A DNA stretch of 64,000 bases, from assembly GCF_003945595.2 (NCBI RefSeq), contig NW_024104765.1, forward strand, positions 186,001 through 250,000, read 5' to 3'. Below the pieces are notes generated by a model, which had not been told where the DNA came from, did not search any database, and saw only the letters and a program-made list of their open reading frames with translations. Made by a program: the position numbers and the translations under genes. Source of the stretch: Pipra filicauda. Its lineage: Eukaryota; Chordata; Aves; Passeriformes; Pipridae. Shown here piece by piece: positions 24,201 to 37,062 of this stretch; within the stretch, counting starts at the first letter, position 1; the number at the start of each line of letters is the position of its first letter.

Positions 24201-27200
24201 CCACAGCTTGGCACTGCTGCTGCTATGTGGTGTGCAGTCGTGTTTCTTGTGGAAAAGTAAGGGCTCATTTAACTCTGCTGCCAAGACTGATGCTCATTTA
24301 AAGCGGTAAGTATGGTTGAAGGGCCAGAAATGATGAACATGATCTCCACAGCAGCTGTCCTAGGTAGGTAAAAGTGCTTCAGCAATATGTACAAAAGTTG
24401 TAAAATACAGGTGCTGCATCATCTTCATTTCTTCTGATGTCTTCCTTTTAGTATCTGAACTCCACTATTACCACTCAAACTACCAATCAGGTTGAAGGCT
24501 GTATTCAATTTTAATATTTAGAGGTAATTAACAGGAAAAAACAGATGGATGGCTAATTTCCGTGCTTCCCTGTTAAATAAAGACTCACCATTCACTGCCA
24601 ACTGACTACCGCTTTTCTAATTAAGTCATTAGCTAAACACAGAGCTGTGTTTTCCAACAAATGCCACTAGACTAATGAAGATATATGTTTTGCCCATGCT
24701 CACAATCAAAGTAAAGAACAATATAGAGGATTGGTTACTTAAAACAGTTTAACTTGATCAGAAGTCACCTATCTTCTCATGAGAATAAAAACTTTTGCTG
24801 GTCTGGCACCATTGGTTGACAACATTTTTTTTTCTTATGTTAAGTGTTTGCTGCTTTTACAAATGGTTTGGAGACATTTCTTGACTTGTCCATGGCAAGT
24901 CCCCTTCACGCTTATCCTGGATCTGGCCCAGCCACACTATGTTGTGCAATACAAGCTCTTCCCAGCAAGCTCTTAGTGATGTATCCAAGGTCTTCAGACT
25001 ACATCCATTTTCCATAGCCTCTCTAAACCATCTTGCATCCTCAGAGCCTTATTTTCACTAATGGTCCCCTTGCAAAGTTGTCTTTCATTACAGGCCTGAC
25101 TCCCTATCCTGCCTTTGTGTTTCTGACTGTTTAATCCCTAAATTGTTGTGATCCTACTAGAGCAAGCCCCTGTTTTCTCCCCCTATCTCAACACTGTTAT
25201 CAGAATTCCCATGATTGTGGCTGTTCAAGTCTGTCAGATTTTACTCTGTCTTATATGTGTCCAGGCCATATCCTGAAGCTTTTTGCTCTGTGTAAGCAGC
25301 CAGTGCTTTGGAGTGAGTTCATACTAGCCTTGAAGACTGCATCCATCAACCAGTTTCCCTCCCCAAAAGACCTACTCTTCAAATGCTATTTTACCTGCTA
25401 TTTTTATCTTGTCGCCTCCCTTCTGTACCTTTCTTTTTGTTCCCTTTCTTCCATATTAAAATTGACCCTCATATTACTATTTTGTGGATCTGTATCTTCA
25501 CTTTTAGGCACCTGTACCTGCACAGGTAACTCTATTTGCACTCATCTGCTCTTTTGCCAGTGCCAACCTCAACTCTCTTCTCTGCAAGCTTTGTCTTGAC
25601 CACCTCCGTACACTTGCCACACTCTCCTATTCCTTGCAGCTGATTTTTTTTCCTTCTCAAAACCACTTCTGATACAACTCCTGAAAGGAAAACAGTCAAC
25701 ATGGGCAGTAGAGGAGTAACTATGCATGTATTGTCTGTCCTTTTTTCTCCATCCTTCCCACATAGATTACGCCATCTCCCAGGGTGAGCTACCTCTCTCT
25801 CTTGGGCACAGCACATCCTAAACACAGCAAAAACATGTTAAGAGCTCTGTATATCCCGAGCCACTTAGATTTGGTTCAGGTACATCCCTTTAGAGCTGTG
25901 GGTTCCTCACCACAACGATGTACCTAGCTGTTTCCAGCACATGAGATCAATTTCTTTCATCTCCCTGAATGGAGATAGATGGTGGGATTGAACTTTCCAA
26001 AAGGTTTAAAACAAAGCCCACGTCTCACCAAGTTTACTTAAAAGGTTGTCACTATTCAGACTTCACTGCCATGTACCTGAGCTGTCCAGTTTTCCATAGT
26101 TATCACTTCTTACTTCTCTGTCCTTTGGAGGTACAAGGAAGAAACAAGAGCAACAACAACGACAAATTGACTTTATTGAGGAGAATATGTTAAAAGAATA
26201 AAGCAATCTTTTCTAAGGGCTCTATTTCCACTTCTCTATTTTCAATTGCAGTTATCAAAGAGTAAAGAGCATTGCAGTGTTGAGGTGAAATACAGGCTTC
26301 CAGCTGAAGTGGAGAGATTGTCCTTGTGCCTATGTATTGTTTAACCATTGTAAATATCAATAACAGACAAGCTGGTGTGTGTTCATCGTTTACACACACA
26401 AATTATTTCTATGAAGAATTATCTTAAATTCTTTTTTTGTTTAAGGAAACACAGTAAATATTGTGATATCTTGTATTGGAAAAGTAGTATTTCATAAGAG
26501 TCCCATGCAACACAGTCACCCTTTATAACTGCTACCTGTTTTTCTCTTGAGGCCAAAAATAATATTTTTTTAAAAAATTATCAGTCTAGATAAATGCCAG
26601 GTTCATGAGCTGTAAAATTATTCTTTAACATTCTCTACGTACATCACATTGCAAGCATAGTTCCCTTTCCCTCTTACAGTGCTAGGGGATCTTTACTAAT
26701 CCCATGTAGGTGATCACACGTAGATGATGTTACATGATTAAATTACTCCTTCCCACTCAGTTAATTTCTATGCTTCTATGAATCGGGCCTTAAATGTACA
26801 CTTTTGATGTTGCTGATGTAAGTAGAAGATGTAACCATGAATGAGCTGTGGGAAAAAAACATGATTAGAAAATTATATGAACCTCTTCTCAGAGACCTAA
26901 GGGAGAAAGATTAATTTCAACTTTTTTCCTACTTAATCACTTTTCTTTCCTCCTCATTTCACTATTTCCTGGTCTGTGAATCCTGTTCATTAATTTTTCC
27001 TCCTGTTTCTTATCTCTCTCTCCTTCCTTTCCTTTGCAGCCTTCCTCAGCATCACAGCAGCATCTAATAACCTATAGCAAGAAGCAAGGCCACCTTTGTG
27101 CTGTGTTGATACACAACCTAAGCATCACTCTGCTCTTGATTTTGAGAAATCAGGTTGCAGGTTCTGTTCCATGGCACTGCTCTGCACAGATTCTGCTTCA

Positions 27201-28540
27201 GTTTTGTTGGTTTTTTGTAGTTTTCCTACAAATCAGATTTTTAATGTACATTGAGATTCTTCCAAATGAAAAATGCTGTGTATTAAACCATGATTTCTTC
27301 CCACATGTCACAATTTTAGAAGATATCTTTTTAATAATTCCCTCTCCTCTCCCATGGGGCTTCTATCGGTAAAAACTAAAGTCACAGCTAGCATGATTCC
27401 CAGATGCCATAAGCAGTGTTGGAAATGCCCCCCTGCACCACTCCACTCCTCCCACCCCCCCTCACATTTCACACTCTTCTAGTGGCTTGCACTGCATTTT
27501 AAAACGTATTAGCATATAAATCAGCTTTCTGAAGTTTTCATGGGTTAATTTCCTGCATGACAAATTTCAAGCCTCATTTCTATCTCGTGCAAGATTCCAT
27601 GTCATTGAGATACTCAAATCTTCCAAAGTACTACGCCTCCTGTACTTATTTCGTACACCACATGACTGCAAATGGCACATATTTCTATGAGGTGAGGCAT
27701 AAAGCACTATCTCCCTGCAACTACACTTTATAAAAGATGCATGTTTTGTCAATTAAGAGACAAAACATAAATTCTGTGAAGAGGGGGGACAGAATTTCTA
27801 TTCCTTTGTAAACTGTTGTTTTGCACATAATTTTAAACGACTCAGCTTCTGAATATTAATTTTAAAGGAGCACTAAGAAACAAAATATGAAACTTGCACC
27901 CCTGCAGCAAGCAGAGTGATCTTCCAGTGGATTTTACAATAAAAAATTGTTTCTCTCCAAAGCTTTCCACAGTGTCCTTTTCAGGTTAATAGAAAGTTAT
28001 ACACAAATGGCTTTCACTTTCGGAATGCCACTAGAAATATTATCCCAGTCCTTTAAAGGAGGAACAGCCTTCCAAGCTGCTAGAGTGCTGGGATAAGCCT
28101 CAAGGAGCTTATTTCTTCAATAAATAAAAAATGAGGCCAACACCTCCAGCTTGAGAGGTTTTAAATTGAACTGATCACTAAAATAAAGTCTGTCAGCTAG
28201 AATTTTACTTTTATTCATACATATTCCAGTACAGTTCCTTATTCTTTTATTGCTAAGTCTGCATATGAGAAATAAAAAAATCACTTTTTAAATTTAGAGT
28301 AACAAGAAAATACTGTCTTATTTTTGTAATTTCAGAACATTTTTATATGATGACTGGACAGTCATTTTGAAACAGGCAGAAAGAAGAAATTAATCCAATT
28401 AGGTCACAGAAGTTAATCTAGGATTGCAAAATTAAGCATAGTTGTCTTGGTCTGATGCTTGCATATACACACAAATCACAGATCAAAATCCTTTAATTTA
28501 TCACTACAGCAGTTTGGCTACTTGCTCAAGAGCAGTTATC
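24201..28540. other. Intergenic DNA, no gene recognised
   Basis: No supported gene. Pyrimidine-rich stretches occur at 25,350-25,680 and 26,930-27,040, and a C-rich patch near 27,427-27,470. ORFs of up to 114 codons lack recognisable domains. Confidence 0.5.
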
Positions 28541-30240
28541 TGTGGTTTTAATTAAGATTGGTAGGAGGCTGTACCCTTTCCTACCACGTATGCAGACCCC
28601 ATGGGCAGGAAGGGAATAGAGACCTGGGACTGCATGGCTGGCAGAGACCACATCTTGTCTTCCTCTGAGCACTGGGGACATGGTATCACTGCTGTCACCT
28701 GCCTTCCTCAGAGCCCACTCTGCCCCCGGCCAAATCATGGCTTCCCCCTTCACCCAGGGAACTCAGGGCACCTCTGACCAAATAAAAGTGAGAGGTATGA
28801 AGGACAGGACCACTCTTCTGCCTGGGCTGTGCACTAAGCAAGTGACTGGAGTTGTGTCCCCCAAACTCCATTGAAGCAGCAGGTGCAGGACAGAGCAGGA
28901 CAGGCATCTGGACAGGTGACAGACTGCAAACAAGCTGCGTGCATAATCACCACACCCTGGGCACCTCTCAGCAAGGCACAGTCCCCAAGGCAGGCACTGT
29001 CCCTCTCTCTCCATGTCCCAGCACACCAAACCTGCTCCACGCCAACAGCCTCACTCAGACCTGCAGCAGAGACCCCCAGGAAAGCAGACCTGCCTGGACG
29101 GAGTACATGCTGCTGCATCCCTGCTACATTCATCAAGCCCTTACGGCACATTACAGCAAGGCAAGCAGCAGCCAGGGCTAAGCATTGCCCCTCAATGGGG
29201 TTGTGCTGTGTCAGCCTGTGTAAAAGCTTGGGCCGCAGCATCCTGACCAGCAGTACCCCAGTTAATGTAGAAAGGCCACATCAGCCCATGTTACAGGAAT
29301 GTTTTCGCTTCACTCATCTGGCCTGCTTTCCTCTGCCAAACTCTTCTTTTTATGGAAGGGAGGCACATACCCCCGGGCAATACCAGATCAACTCAGGTAC
29401 AGTCACATCAGAGACAATTTCTAAACCTCCCCATTCCCTAAAGCAGACTGACAAGTTCTGACATTCTACAGATCAAAACATAAGAAGGAGATTCAAACCC
29501 GCTGTAAAAGAAAGCACTGTTGTCCTCCGCATTCACCAGTCCTGGCTAGAAACAAGGCATGTGTCTCCTACAGACGCTGCAGAGACTGTGCAGGCTGACA
29601 GGTACTGAGAGTGGATACCTGTTACTGGGACCAAACCTAGCTCCCACACAAAGACAAACAAAGCACACAAAGACAGGCAGTACTTGTCACTGAGGCAACT
29701 GAAAGGTTGTCTTGGCAAAACCTCTGGAAGGGCTGAAAAAACCCACCACACAGTGACACCATTAACCCCCAAGCACTGCAGCTGGGATTCCCGACACCTT
29801 GCGCGGTAGTAACCGATGTCCCCAAAAGCAACCATTGCTGAGGCCTTACAGTTGAGGTGAGAGCCTGTTGAGGTGGCAGCAACTTCTCAGCTTAGTGCCC
29901 AACTTGAACAGCTGAGGAAATGCAATGGAAGAGATCAAATGCCTTTCTTTTCCCCCGAAACAGGGAACCACAAGCTGGTGTCACTGCAGCCCCAGAGCAA
30001 CCACAAACTGGCAGCCTTACTTCTCTCCACCTTCCAGATGGACGGAGGGAGGAATAAGGGAGTTTTGGCCACAGCTGATAGCTTGGTTCACCCTTAAAAG
30101 TGCTGTGTGGCAACCACCAAAAGCAGCCATGGCACTGAGCAACAGTCAGGCATGTAAGTGCACACAAGAGAGTTCATGGGGCACAGAGAGGCCTGAGCAG
30201 CTCTCACTGACTCTCTTGGCTATTTGACATTCTCTCACCT
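28541..30240. other. GC-richer block of unknown nature
   Basis: This 1.7-kb block is clearly richer in G+C than its flanks and holds long open frames on both strands: 196 codons at 28,871-29,461 (+) and 135 codons at 28,834-29,241 (-). Neither translation has a domain I recognise. Both are rich in Cys, Ser, Pro and Gln in the way random GC-rich sequence gives, and they overlap, so at most one could be real. The block could be an unannotated repeat, the internal part of a decayed retroelement, or a noncoding RNA exon. Confidence 0.35.
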
Positions 30241-30350
30241 CCTTCCACATCCATGTTTATTGCTTTTCCTCTTGCTCTTTGGAAAATCCATCCTTATTGA
30301 TGGAATCAGCACAGTGGGACACCCAAGTCTGACTGTCTTCATGTCAAGCC

Positions 30351-30382
30351 CCTCAAGATTTGAACTCCTCAAGATTTGAATC
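30351..30382. repeat. 16-bp tandem duplication
   Basis: Two adjacent copies of a 16-base unit (CCTCAAGATTTGAA plus CT in copy 1, TC in copy 2). A small local slippage duplication with no evident function. Confidence 0.85.
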
Positions 30383-30486
30383 AAACTTTACAATTTTTTT
30401 CAAGTAGCTATAGCTGGACAGTTATGATTAAGTAACTGCATTGTGAACATTGTATGCTTGGCTAATCTTTTGTTTTAAGGAAAAGG

Positions 30487-30925
30487 GAAGAAAATCTGAA
30501 GATGAATAGGCTGTCTGGATGGTAGCCACCAGGAGTGAAGTCAGCAGAATGGTAGTTCTGGCAGTGGGAGATTACAATCACCAGCTCATTGACCACCTAT
30601 TCAAGATGGACACCAGACTCAAATGCAGGGAAAAACTGTGCCTGCAGACCAATTAGCATGAGACATGAGAGATATAACTAGCAAACAGGGATTTGAGTAC
30701 CAATTAAAAAGTTATGTAATCTGTAAGCAATGAATGCTGATGCCTTTGTTTATTAAAATGTAAAAGTATGTAAATTTTTGATGATCAGGGAGGCAGCCTT
30801 TTGTGGGTTACCACCTAGCTCCCTACTTTGCACAAACTAGAATAAAAAATTGAAATACCTCACCTCAGTGTGTGAATTGGTGCTGCACACCAATTCACTG
30901 GGTAACAAGCCTGCATTTGGGACAA
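30487..30925 (+). mobile_element. Possible LTR-like sequence
   Basis: The segment is laid out like a retroviral LTR. An A-rich upstream part with 'caattagcatgagacatgag' leads to a compact region near 30,790-30,840 and then an AATAAA at 30,841-30,846. A U5-like stretch follows, containing a strong hairpin. I could not define both TG/CA ends or a target-site duplication, so the boundaries are approximate and the call is tentative. Confidence 0.35.
30872..30898. repeat. Perfect 11-bp inverted repeat with 5-base loop
   Basis: GTGAATTGGTG and CACCAATTCAC flank the loop CTGCA. The perfect stem lies just after the AATAAA hexamer of the possible LTR, the position where R/U5 stems occur. Confidence 0.9.
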
Positions 30926-33900
30926 CAGTCTGACATTGACACCCCAAGTCCATGGTAATGACTAATAACACATAAAGGATGGAGGTCCTCTGGGCCAATT
31001 GCAATCCTTTGGAGAGTACAGTTATTTCTATATTGTAGAAACAGTCTGTAGGGTATCTTCTAAGGGAGAATGGTTTGGGAGAGGACAAAGTTTTGAGACA
31101 TTCTGGAGTGTAGTGATCTGTTCATCATGTTTATGGTTTATATATTGTACACCTATAAAATCTTGGAAATTGGATCTGAAGTTAAACAAGTCAGTGGTAA
31201 ACCTAGTACTGTCTTCAACTACCTTTGAGTCAGTCTCTTGATGTGCAAAATTTGGAGCTATTTTTGAAGGCTGTTTGAAAACTTGAATTATAATCTGACA
31301 ATAATATCTGAATGCTGATTACTTTAGATGCGTGATCATTTCCTGATTCTCTCTCTTTTCCCTCTCTTCCACACTTTCCCCCATAATCCTATTGGACTAA
31401 TATTCTCCTGTGAACCATTACCTTCAATCCAGTGGGTAGGTTTGACTTTAGCAGCAGCACATAGGTTAGAAGGTGCATTCCTCTGTCTGTTAACCAAAAG
31501 CCACAGCAAACACGAGAAGCAGGATGTTGAACACAGCAAAGGTAGAGCATACCCGGAATGAGTGTTTAGGTACCCTCCCAATTTGCTCCTTACATCTTCT
31601 CAGTGTATTTCTCAGCAATTCTGTATCTCTGCAAGAGCACTCCACACTTTGTGGCACTCTGAGATCAACCTTTCTGTCACCATAATGACAGAGAAAAAGC
31701 TAAGCAAGCTGAAGAAGTACCAAGTGAAATGTATTATGCTTTTACATATATATGTGCACCATTAGGGACAGAACTACCATCAGCAGCATGAAAACCACAG
31801 GCTGTTGTCATCTGAGCTGAAAGGAGTACTTTGCTAATAAGAAGTCTTGCCTCCTTGGCAGGCCAGGAGCTGGACATAGTGGGAATTTCACACCCCCACA
31901 CAGACCCCTAATGCAGGAGGCAGGAGAGGGCTGCCTGACCCCAGCCCCAGCCCTGATATTAGGCTGTCAGAGAGCAGACACAGCGCACTGCCACCCCCAC
32001 AGCACTTGTCACAGATGCTCTGCTTGAACACTGACACAGCTCAAGTCTGGATTTAATTCACAGTGTTGAATATTGTCTTCCTCTGCATAGGAGTGTGATT
32101 GCAGGGTGGAAATCATACATTCCAGGGAAAACAGAGTGGAAGTGAATCTCCTGCCAAAGACTGTTCCTCGTTTGTCCATTGCAGCTGGATGGGGCTGGGG
32201 ATCCCACGGAAGTTGGATACCAGATCTATGCATCCTGCTCTCTCATGTGCTATTAGCTAGAGAAAAAGCACTTTTACCTATACTGAGCTTGTCTTTGTTT
32301 TCCCCATTGCCACTGATATCACATATTTTTTATGAGATCACTGAAGAGTTTGATTCAAAGTGGCAGCCAGTGACCAATCCCACCAGGCACACCCCACTGG
32401 GTTCAAAGGCACAGCCAAGCACATCAGTGTCATGGATGTCACTGCCCTGCACCAGTGCAGGCAGTGGGAAGACAGCAGCTGCATGCCAGGCACCCACACC
32501 TGAAATTTCCATTTCTCAGGATGGCCATAAGACAGTCACCCTCAGAAATACTTCAGAAACACCCAGTTTGTGAACAAGTGCCTGTGTCAGAGCTACAGTA
32601 CCCTGAGAGGAGTTTAGGCTGAAAAAGGAAAGCTATTGCTCATTAAGTTAACTAGCAAATTCTGCTTATTAGAAGGGTTTATTTCACAAGCAGACTTCAA
32701 ACATAATTTGTTAGATATGTCATTTACCAAAAGGTTATCAAAAACTAACATGCACAAGCCTAAAAATCAAACATATCCCATGTAAAACGTTCATTGAAAG
32801 CAGCAGAAAATCAATATTTTGAAAGGGCATTTTGAGCTAAATAGAAGGAAACGGACAGAGGTGCTCGTTGATGAATCTGCTCCTATAGATTTTCACTTAG
32901 GTTGATGAACTGCCTCTATGCACTAATGTTCCCTGTTACTTTACGTTGAATACTTTCCAATGGTAGTTTTCTGGCTTTTAACCAACTTAGTACACACTTT
33001 GTTTCCACAGCTCATCAGGTCTGCTAGTCACACAATTCTTCACATAAGTCTTTCCATTTCTCCTAGTAATCCACAATTTAATTATACTTTTAACCTATCT
33101 ACCATTTATGTAGGGTGATTGACAAGTGAGCATCTTGAGAAGCCATGTTAATTAAAAGCAAAAATCAAAGCTTCCATAGCTTTAAGACCTATCATTGGCT
33201 CTAAAGCAGCTTTGCCACTTCCTTTTCTAATTCCTGCCAATGTAATTGCTACATTATGCCTTACATGAAGCTCATTTTCTTGCTAGTACGGGCAATGTAG
33301 CCCTTGGCTTTCTGGGTATTCAAAGCATTTTGGTGCCCAATTCATGAAAGCTTTGTTTTGTACAGACAAAAATGAAAGTTCAGATTATTTCATGTAATCC
33401 TCTGCTTAAAAAGAAGAGAGTGCAGACTCTTCTCCAGCAGACACAAAATGTATTAAAATACCAAATGGTCAAGGCTGCATCATAATCCCAGCCTAATGAG
33501 TCTGAGATTGGAAGCACAAGAGGGATATCATAGAGTATCTGGAGTGGAAACAGATAGGACAGGATATGGCTGTATATGAAGACACAAAAATTTAGATGTA
33601 TAGAAGCACCTACATGCGTGCTGTGTCTGTCTGCTCACATTAGAGCCAAGAAAGACTTGTCCAACGCAGCCTTTGGAGTCAGGTTGTAATTCACTTCATC
33701 CTGGAAGAGATACTTGCACCCAGGCATGACAAAGGTCTCACAGATCTGTACCTTTGTAAAGCAACAGCAGGATACTTTAGGGCACCTCAGATATCTCTAA
33801 ATGCCTACCTGTGGGCAGCTCAGTTAAGCCCTAGATTTTCAATGGCTTTAATGGGAACTTAGACTCGTGCAGGCAACTGCATATACACACTTGAATGCTG

Positions 33901-35014
33901 AAGCATGGTCATGCAAGAATAAGTTTTCTACCTTGACCTTTTAAAAGTAAAGTCTTTAAAAAAAACACACTCTCTATGAATAGCCCATCTTCTAGGGAGA
34001 GAGAGGTTTTTTTCTTTTTCCCACTAAGCTCTTGCTTTAGTCTTTCTTTGAATCACATAAAAGTATTTTCTACTGTACTTCTTCAAGTTAGTCATGTGTA
34101 GATCAACAGGGTGCTGGAAACAGCAAGGTTACCCAAGGAAATAAAGGTGAAAAAATATGTTCAGATGAAGGAAATAGCCACCTTTTTGTAGTTCCCCTGA
34201 GAAAAGGGACGCAAACAAAGCCAGTCTTATGAGTCACCTAATTCCAAGCAAAACCTTGAGATAAGAATCAGTTTCAGCACAAAAAGAAGAGGGGGGAAAA
34301 AAGGCTTAAAAATAATTGTAGCAGGTAAGACAGTACAGCTTCTTTGCTCACAAGTTCATGTTCTACATGTGGCTGTGTTAACATAGTTTTTATTGAGGGT
34401 ATTTCTTTAAACTGCTAGTGTGTCTGTGTTCTTGAAAGAGCTGCTCTCCAGGGCAGCCTGTTTTGCTCAGTTGCACAAGAGAAAAGCAGCTTGGGAGCAG
34501 CATGATTTGGGGATTAGTCTCCACGTCCATGGCTTCACTGATCTGTCAGGTCTTTATAACCACATCAACACTGCTGGACAGACAGGGTAATATCAGTCAC
34601 AGAAGCTACCCCACAGGCAGTTTTAACACTCCAGCTAGCTTCCATCCTTGTCTCATCTCCAGTCAGAGGCTCCCACCCACCCACAGGTCTTTGATCTTGC
34701 TGTGTCAGCCTCCTCCACACATTCAAGAAGGGAGAGAAAAGTAGCAGATGATCCTTGCACACCCCAGGCACATGAGGTCATGCCACAATGTTCTCTGTCA
34801 TCTGTACTTCAGGTATCGCAGGAGTATCTTAGAGATTGGAGTCCCAGCAGTAGTATCAGCACCAATCAGTCCTTCACACACCGGAAGAACAGCCCACTGC
34901 CGAGAGCTGTGGCCATCAGTTGTAGATCTGACCTGGTTATGTCTTGACTATTATGGACACGACACAAGCACCCTGTTGGGACTACCTTGTACTTCTGATT
35001 CAGGAGAGTTCTAA
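30926..35014. other. Intergenic DNA, no gene recognised
   Basis: No supported gene. The 155-codon frame at 32,106-32,573 and shorter frames have no recognisable domain. Confidence 0.5.
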
Positions 35015-35448
35015 GGCACTTGTCGTTTGTTAAGCCTGGAGAAGAGGAGGCTGATGGGAGACCTCATTGCAGTCTTCAACGTTCTCATGAGGGAAAGCAG
35101 AGGGGCAAGTACCGATCTCTTCACTCTCATGACCAGTGACAGAACTCGAGGAAATGGCCGGAAGCTGAGGGGAGGTTTAGGTTGGATATTGAGAAAATGT
35201 TTTTCACTCAGAGGGTGGTTGAGCGCTGGAACAGGCTCTCTGGGGAAGTCATAGCAGGTCACAGCACCAAACCTGTCAAAAAGTTCAAAAAGTGTTTGGA
35301 CAACGCTCTTGGGCACATGGTGTGATTCTTGGAGCATCCTGCACGTGGCCAGGAGTTGGACTCTTTGTTCCTGATGGGTCCCTTCCAACTCCACATATTC
35401 TATGACTCTATGATTCTATGATTCTATGATTCTATGATTCTATGATTT
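35015..35448 (+). mobile_element. CR1 LINE 3' fragment with 8-base tail repeats
   Basis: CR1 ORF2 end and 3' UTR: 'gaagaggaggctgatgggag', 'tcactcagagggtggttgag', 'tgggtcccttccaactccac', then about six tandem ATTCTATG-type 8-mers up to 35,447. The variant block 'cacagcaccaaacctgtcaa' also occurs in the copy at 42.6 kb, so both belong to the same CR1 subfamily. Confidence 0.93.
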
Positions 35449-36799
35449 GAGAATGTGGATCTTCCTGTTCCTGGGCCCAGAGCAGAGTGGTCACCAGCTT
35501 TGTAGTGACAGCTGACCAATGTCCAGCCCTCAATCTCCATACAGATACAGATAATTTGCTCTTCTCTTCTGAAAGCTGGTCACATCAGTGCCCTATCCTC
35601 CCCACCCCATGTTAGGAGCTGACCATCAGCAAGTTCATGGCATCCATCCTTCCCACAGAAGCCTACAAGTCATGCTGTCGTCTGCTGCCTCTCCAGCTCC
35701 TTCCTCTGTCCCAGCCCAGGCCTCACCACCCCCTCTGATGTAAACAGCATGTTGACTATTTTGCAGCTGTTGACTGGACATCCCTCAAAGTGAAACAGTG
35801 GTTATTGCAATCACAATTTCTTCTTAGACTGAGGCCCCACCAGTCACTGCCACAATTCATACACAACAACTTCATTTGCAAATACGATGCTGGCATACTC
35901 TGGAGCCCTGTTCTTCCTCCAACACATGTACCTATACTGACACCTAGGGTGTAATGATGATGACACTTGCTGATTTTACCATCATTTCTGCCATCTCAGC
36001 AATCACAGTGTTCCCTGGGAGATTGACCGTGTTGTCATTCCCCAGCTGATGCTGTCAAGCACAGATTTTAGTGGCCAAAGACTATCTGATACTAACTACA
36101 AAACCAGACAGAGCCAAGGAGGCTCCCTAGGTCACCATGACCAAACTGTACATTTCGCAGTGGGAAACTGTGGGGAGCAGATACTGAGTGAGTGAAAGCT
36201 GACTGGACAGTGGGAATGGCCTTTGCCCAGCCAGCTGACCACCTTGGACACAGCTTTGGTCCAGGTGGCTCCTGTAAGGGACATACATCATGTCACCTGA
36301 AGCTCTGTTCAAAAGTCTGGTGAGAGAGAGCCAGGAAGAGAAGCACAGGGAGCATGTGGGGAAGGGGCAACATGCACCAGCAGTGTCAGGAAAATGCTGT
36401 AATTCACACAGGTCTGTCTTACACCATTCAGGTAGGACCTGAATCAAGAGTAACTCACACTTGAAAAATAATCAATCATCTCCCTGCTCAGTTCTTTAAA
36501 AAGTGTAGTGCTGTATAAGCCAGTCTGCAACATTAGAAGCAGCAAGTGTTATGCTCAAACTTTTTAGAATAGGCTTCCTAAATAGATTCCTCAATCCCTC
36601 GCTTCATTTTAGGAAATTAACTCCTATTAAATGTGAAGTGTTAAACTCATGTCTGTTAGACTGACTGCACTCACAGTGGTCTAACAGTCTGACAAACACA
36701 TTTATATTGTGTTTATGCCAACAGACTTGTCTGTAGTAGATAATCCATCTCAGAAAGCAGCAGATCATAAAGCTTGAGGGCCCTCATCCATTCCCTAGA
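35449..36799. other. Intergenic DNA, no gene recognised
   Basis: Unique-looking sequence with no supported gene. An imperfect hairpin with 8-bp arms (TGTTAGAC/GTCTAACA) is at about 36,654-36,688. Confidence 0.5.
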
Positions 36800-37062
36800 T
36801 TCAATGCAGGGTCTCATACAGCTATGTCACTTCTGACAAATAGTTGTTCAATCTGTTCTCAAAGTCCTTCAGTGATGGCAGTGCCTCATCTTCCTCAGCC
36901 TATTTTGCTGTTTCATTTCCTTCAGCAATAGAGAGCTTTATTCATTATCAAACCTGAATCTCCCTTGCTGCAATTTGCGTTTGCTGCTTTTCATTCCGTC
37001 TACCACAGACAAAGAGAAAAAATCGAATGCCCTATTCTTTGCAGCAGCCTCTGAACACTTAC
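36800..37062 (-). mobile_element. Old CR1 LINE 3' fragment
   Basis: On the + strand the order 'gacaaatagttgttcaatct', 'agtgatggcagtgcctc', 'aacctgaatctcccttgctg' and 'caatttgcgtttgctgc' matches the reverse complement of older CR1 3' regions. Divergence is higher than for the other 3' copies. Confidence 0.8.
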